DNA from: Rhynchopus euleeides
Lineage: Eukaryota; Euglenozoa; Diplonemea; Diplonemida; Diplonemidae
NCBI GenBank assembly: GCA_963210315.1
Contig: OY723263.1
Span: forward strand, 248,001-312,000
Direction: 5' to 3'
DNA length: 64,000 nt
Positions 63,846 to 64,000 of this stretch are shown piece by piece. Both the position numbers and the translations under genes were made by a program. Each line of letters starts with the position of its first letter. Positions within the stretch are counted from its first letter, which is position 1. Under the pieces are notes generated by a model. It was not told where the DNA came from and did no database searches. It saw only the letters and a list, made by a program, of their open reading frames with translations.

Positions 63846-64000
63846 CTGTGGTGGATTGGTGTGGGTTGGTTGGTGGTTGTCGTTGCTGATATGACACAAC
63901 AGTTCTTGAAACACGGAAGAAAGTAAACAGAATGTGTTTGTTGACCGCATCTACCAGAACAAAGTTTGACAGATGCAATGCCCTCACTTGCGCTCAACGT
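63846..64000 (-). other. Intron sequence of the USP gene to the window edge
   Basis: Pyrimidine-rich DNA upstream of the exon at 63845. No GTATG donor is visible before the edge, so I could not place the next exon. Confidence 0.5.

Noticed and set aside
1-64000. Assignment to a named species
   Set aside because: Candidates among Euglenozoa, perkinsids and other protists came to mind, but nothing in the window decides; a mitoribosomal-type protein argues against amitochondriate fornicates.

Overview
The window comes from the nuclear genome of a microbial eukaryote that has mitochondria. The evidence is short spliceosomal introns in most larger genes, a polycystin-type channel, a Brf1 subunit of RNA polymerase III initiation, a Pumilio protein, a LYR-motif protein and several N-termini that look like mitochondrial targeting peptides. 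I could not fix the species. All eleven host genes lie on the minus strand. Such one-directional clusters are known from Euglenozoa and dinoflagellates/perkinsids, but the frequent cis-introns are unlike trypanosomatids, so this stays an inference. I resolved sixteen introns. All start GTAT (15 of 16 GTATG) and end in AG; fifteen are 51-252 nt and one is 725 nt because it carries a mobile insert.

Host genes, listed left to right but transcribed right to left: a coiled-coil protein cut by the left edge (1-1784); a PUF protein (7932-10271); then, right of the transposon island, a lipid kinase of the DAGK/sphingosine-kinase type (36928-38437), a polycystin-like channel (38699-42073), a LYR protein (43131-43466), phosphoserine aminotransferase (46551-48055), a CDK-like kinase (49332-50726), Brf1 (52299-55154), a TraB-like membrane protein (56114-57121), an SOD-fold protein lacking metal ligands (58432-60047) and a ubiquitin protease cut by the right edge (62365-64000). 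They look like unrelated housekeeping functions that share a strand, not a pathway operon.

The gene row is interrupted at about 11.98-36.2 kb by an island of nested DNA transposons, many of whose ends can be set to the base by target-site duplications. Element X (11990-28150, 6-bp duplication ATTAGA) carries a hAT-like transposase and has received several insertions: a second hAT-bearing element (about 17740-22127), a TTAA-flanked 1.49-kb element with 181-bp inverted repeats and a SAP-like protein, a 701-bp TA-flanked element, and copy Z1 of a family with CACGGTGG ends and 2-bp duplications. A second copy, Z2, lies inverted just outside X. A 692-bp almost perfect palindrome is another member of the Z family. 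Element Y (31799-33754, duplication ATTATT) is a short relative of X. Elements D and V follow. The most unusual content is in Z1/Z2: a small basic protein whose segments resemble histone H2B in permuted order, next to an unknown Cys/His-containing protein interrupted by one TGA in the same place in both copies.

Spacers between host genes hold homopolymer G/C runs, microsatellites and small palindromic repeats. I recognised no rRNA, tRNA or CRISPR array. Promoters could not be identified from sequence alone.
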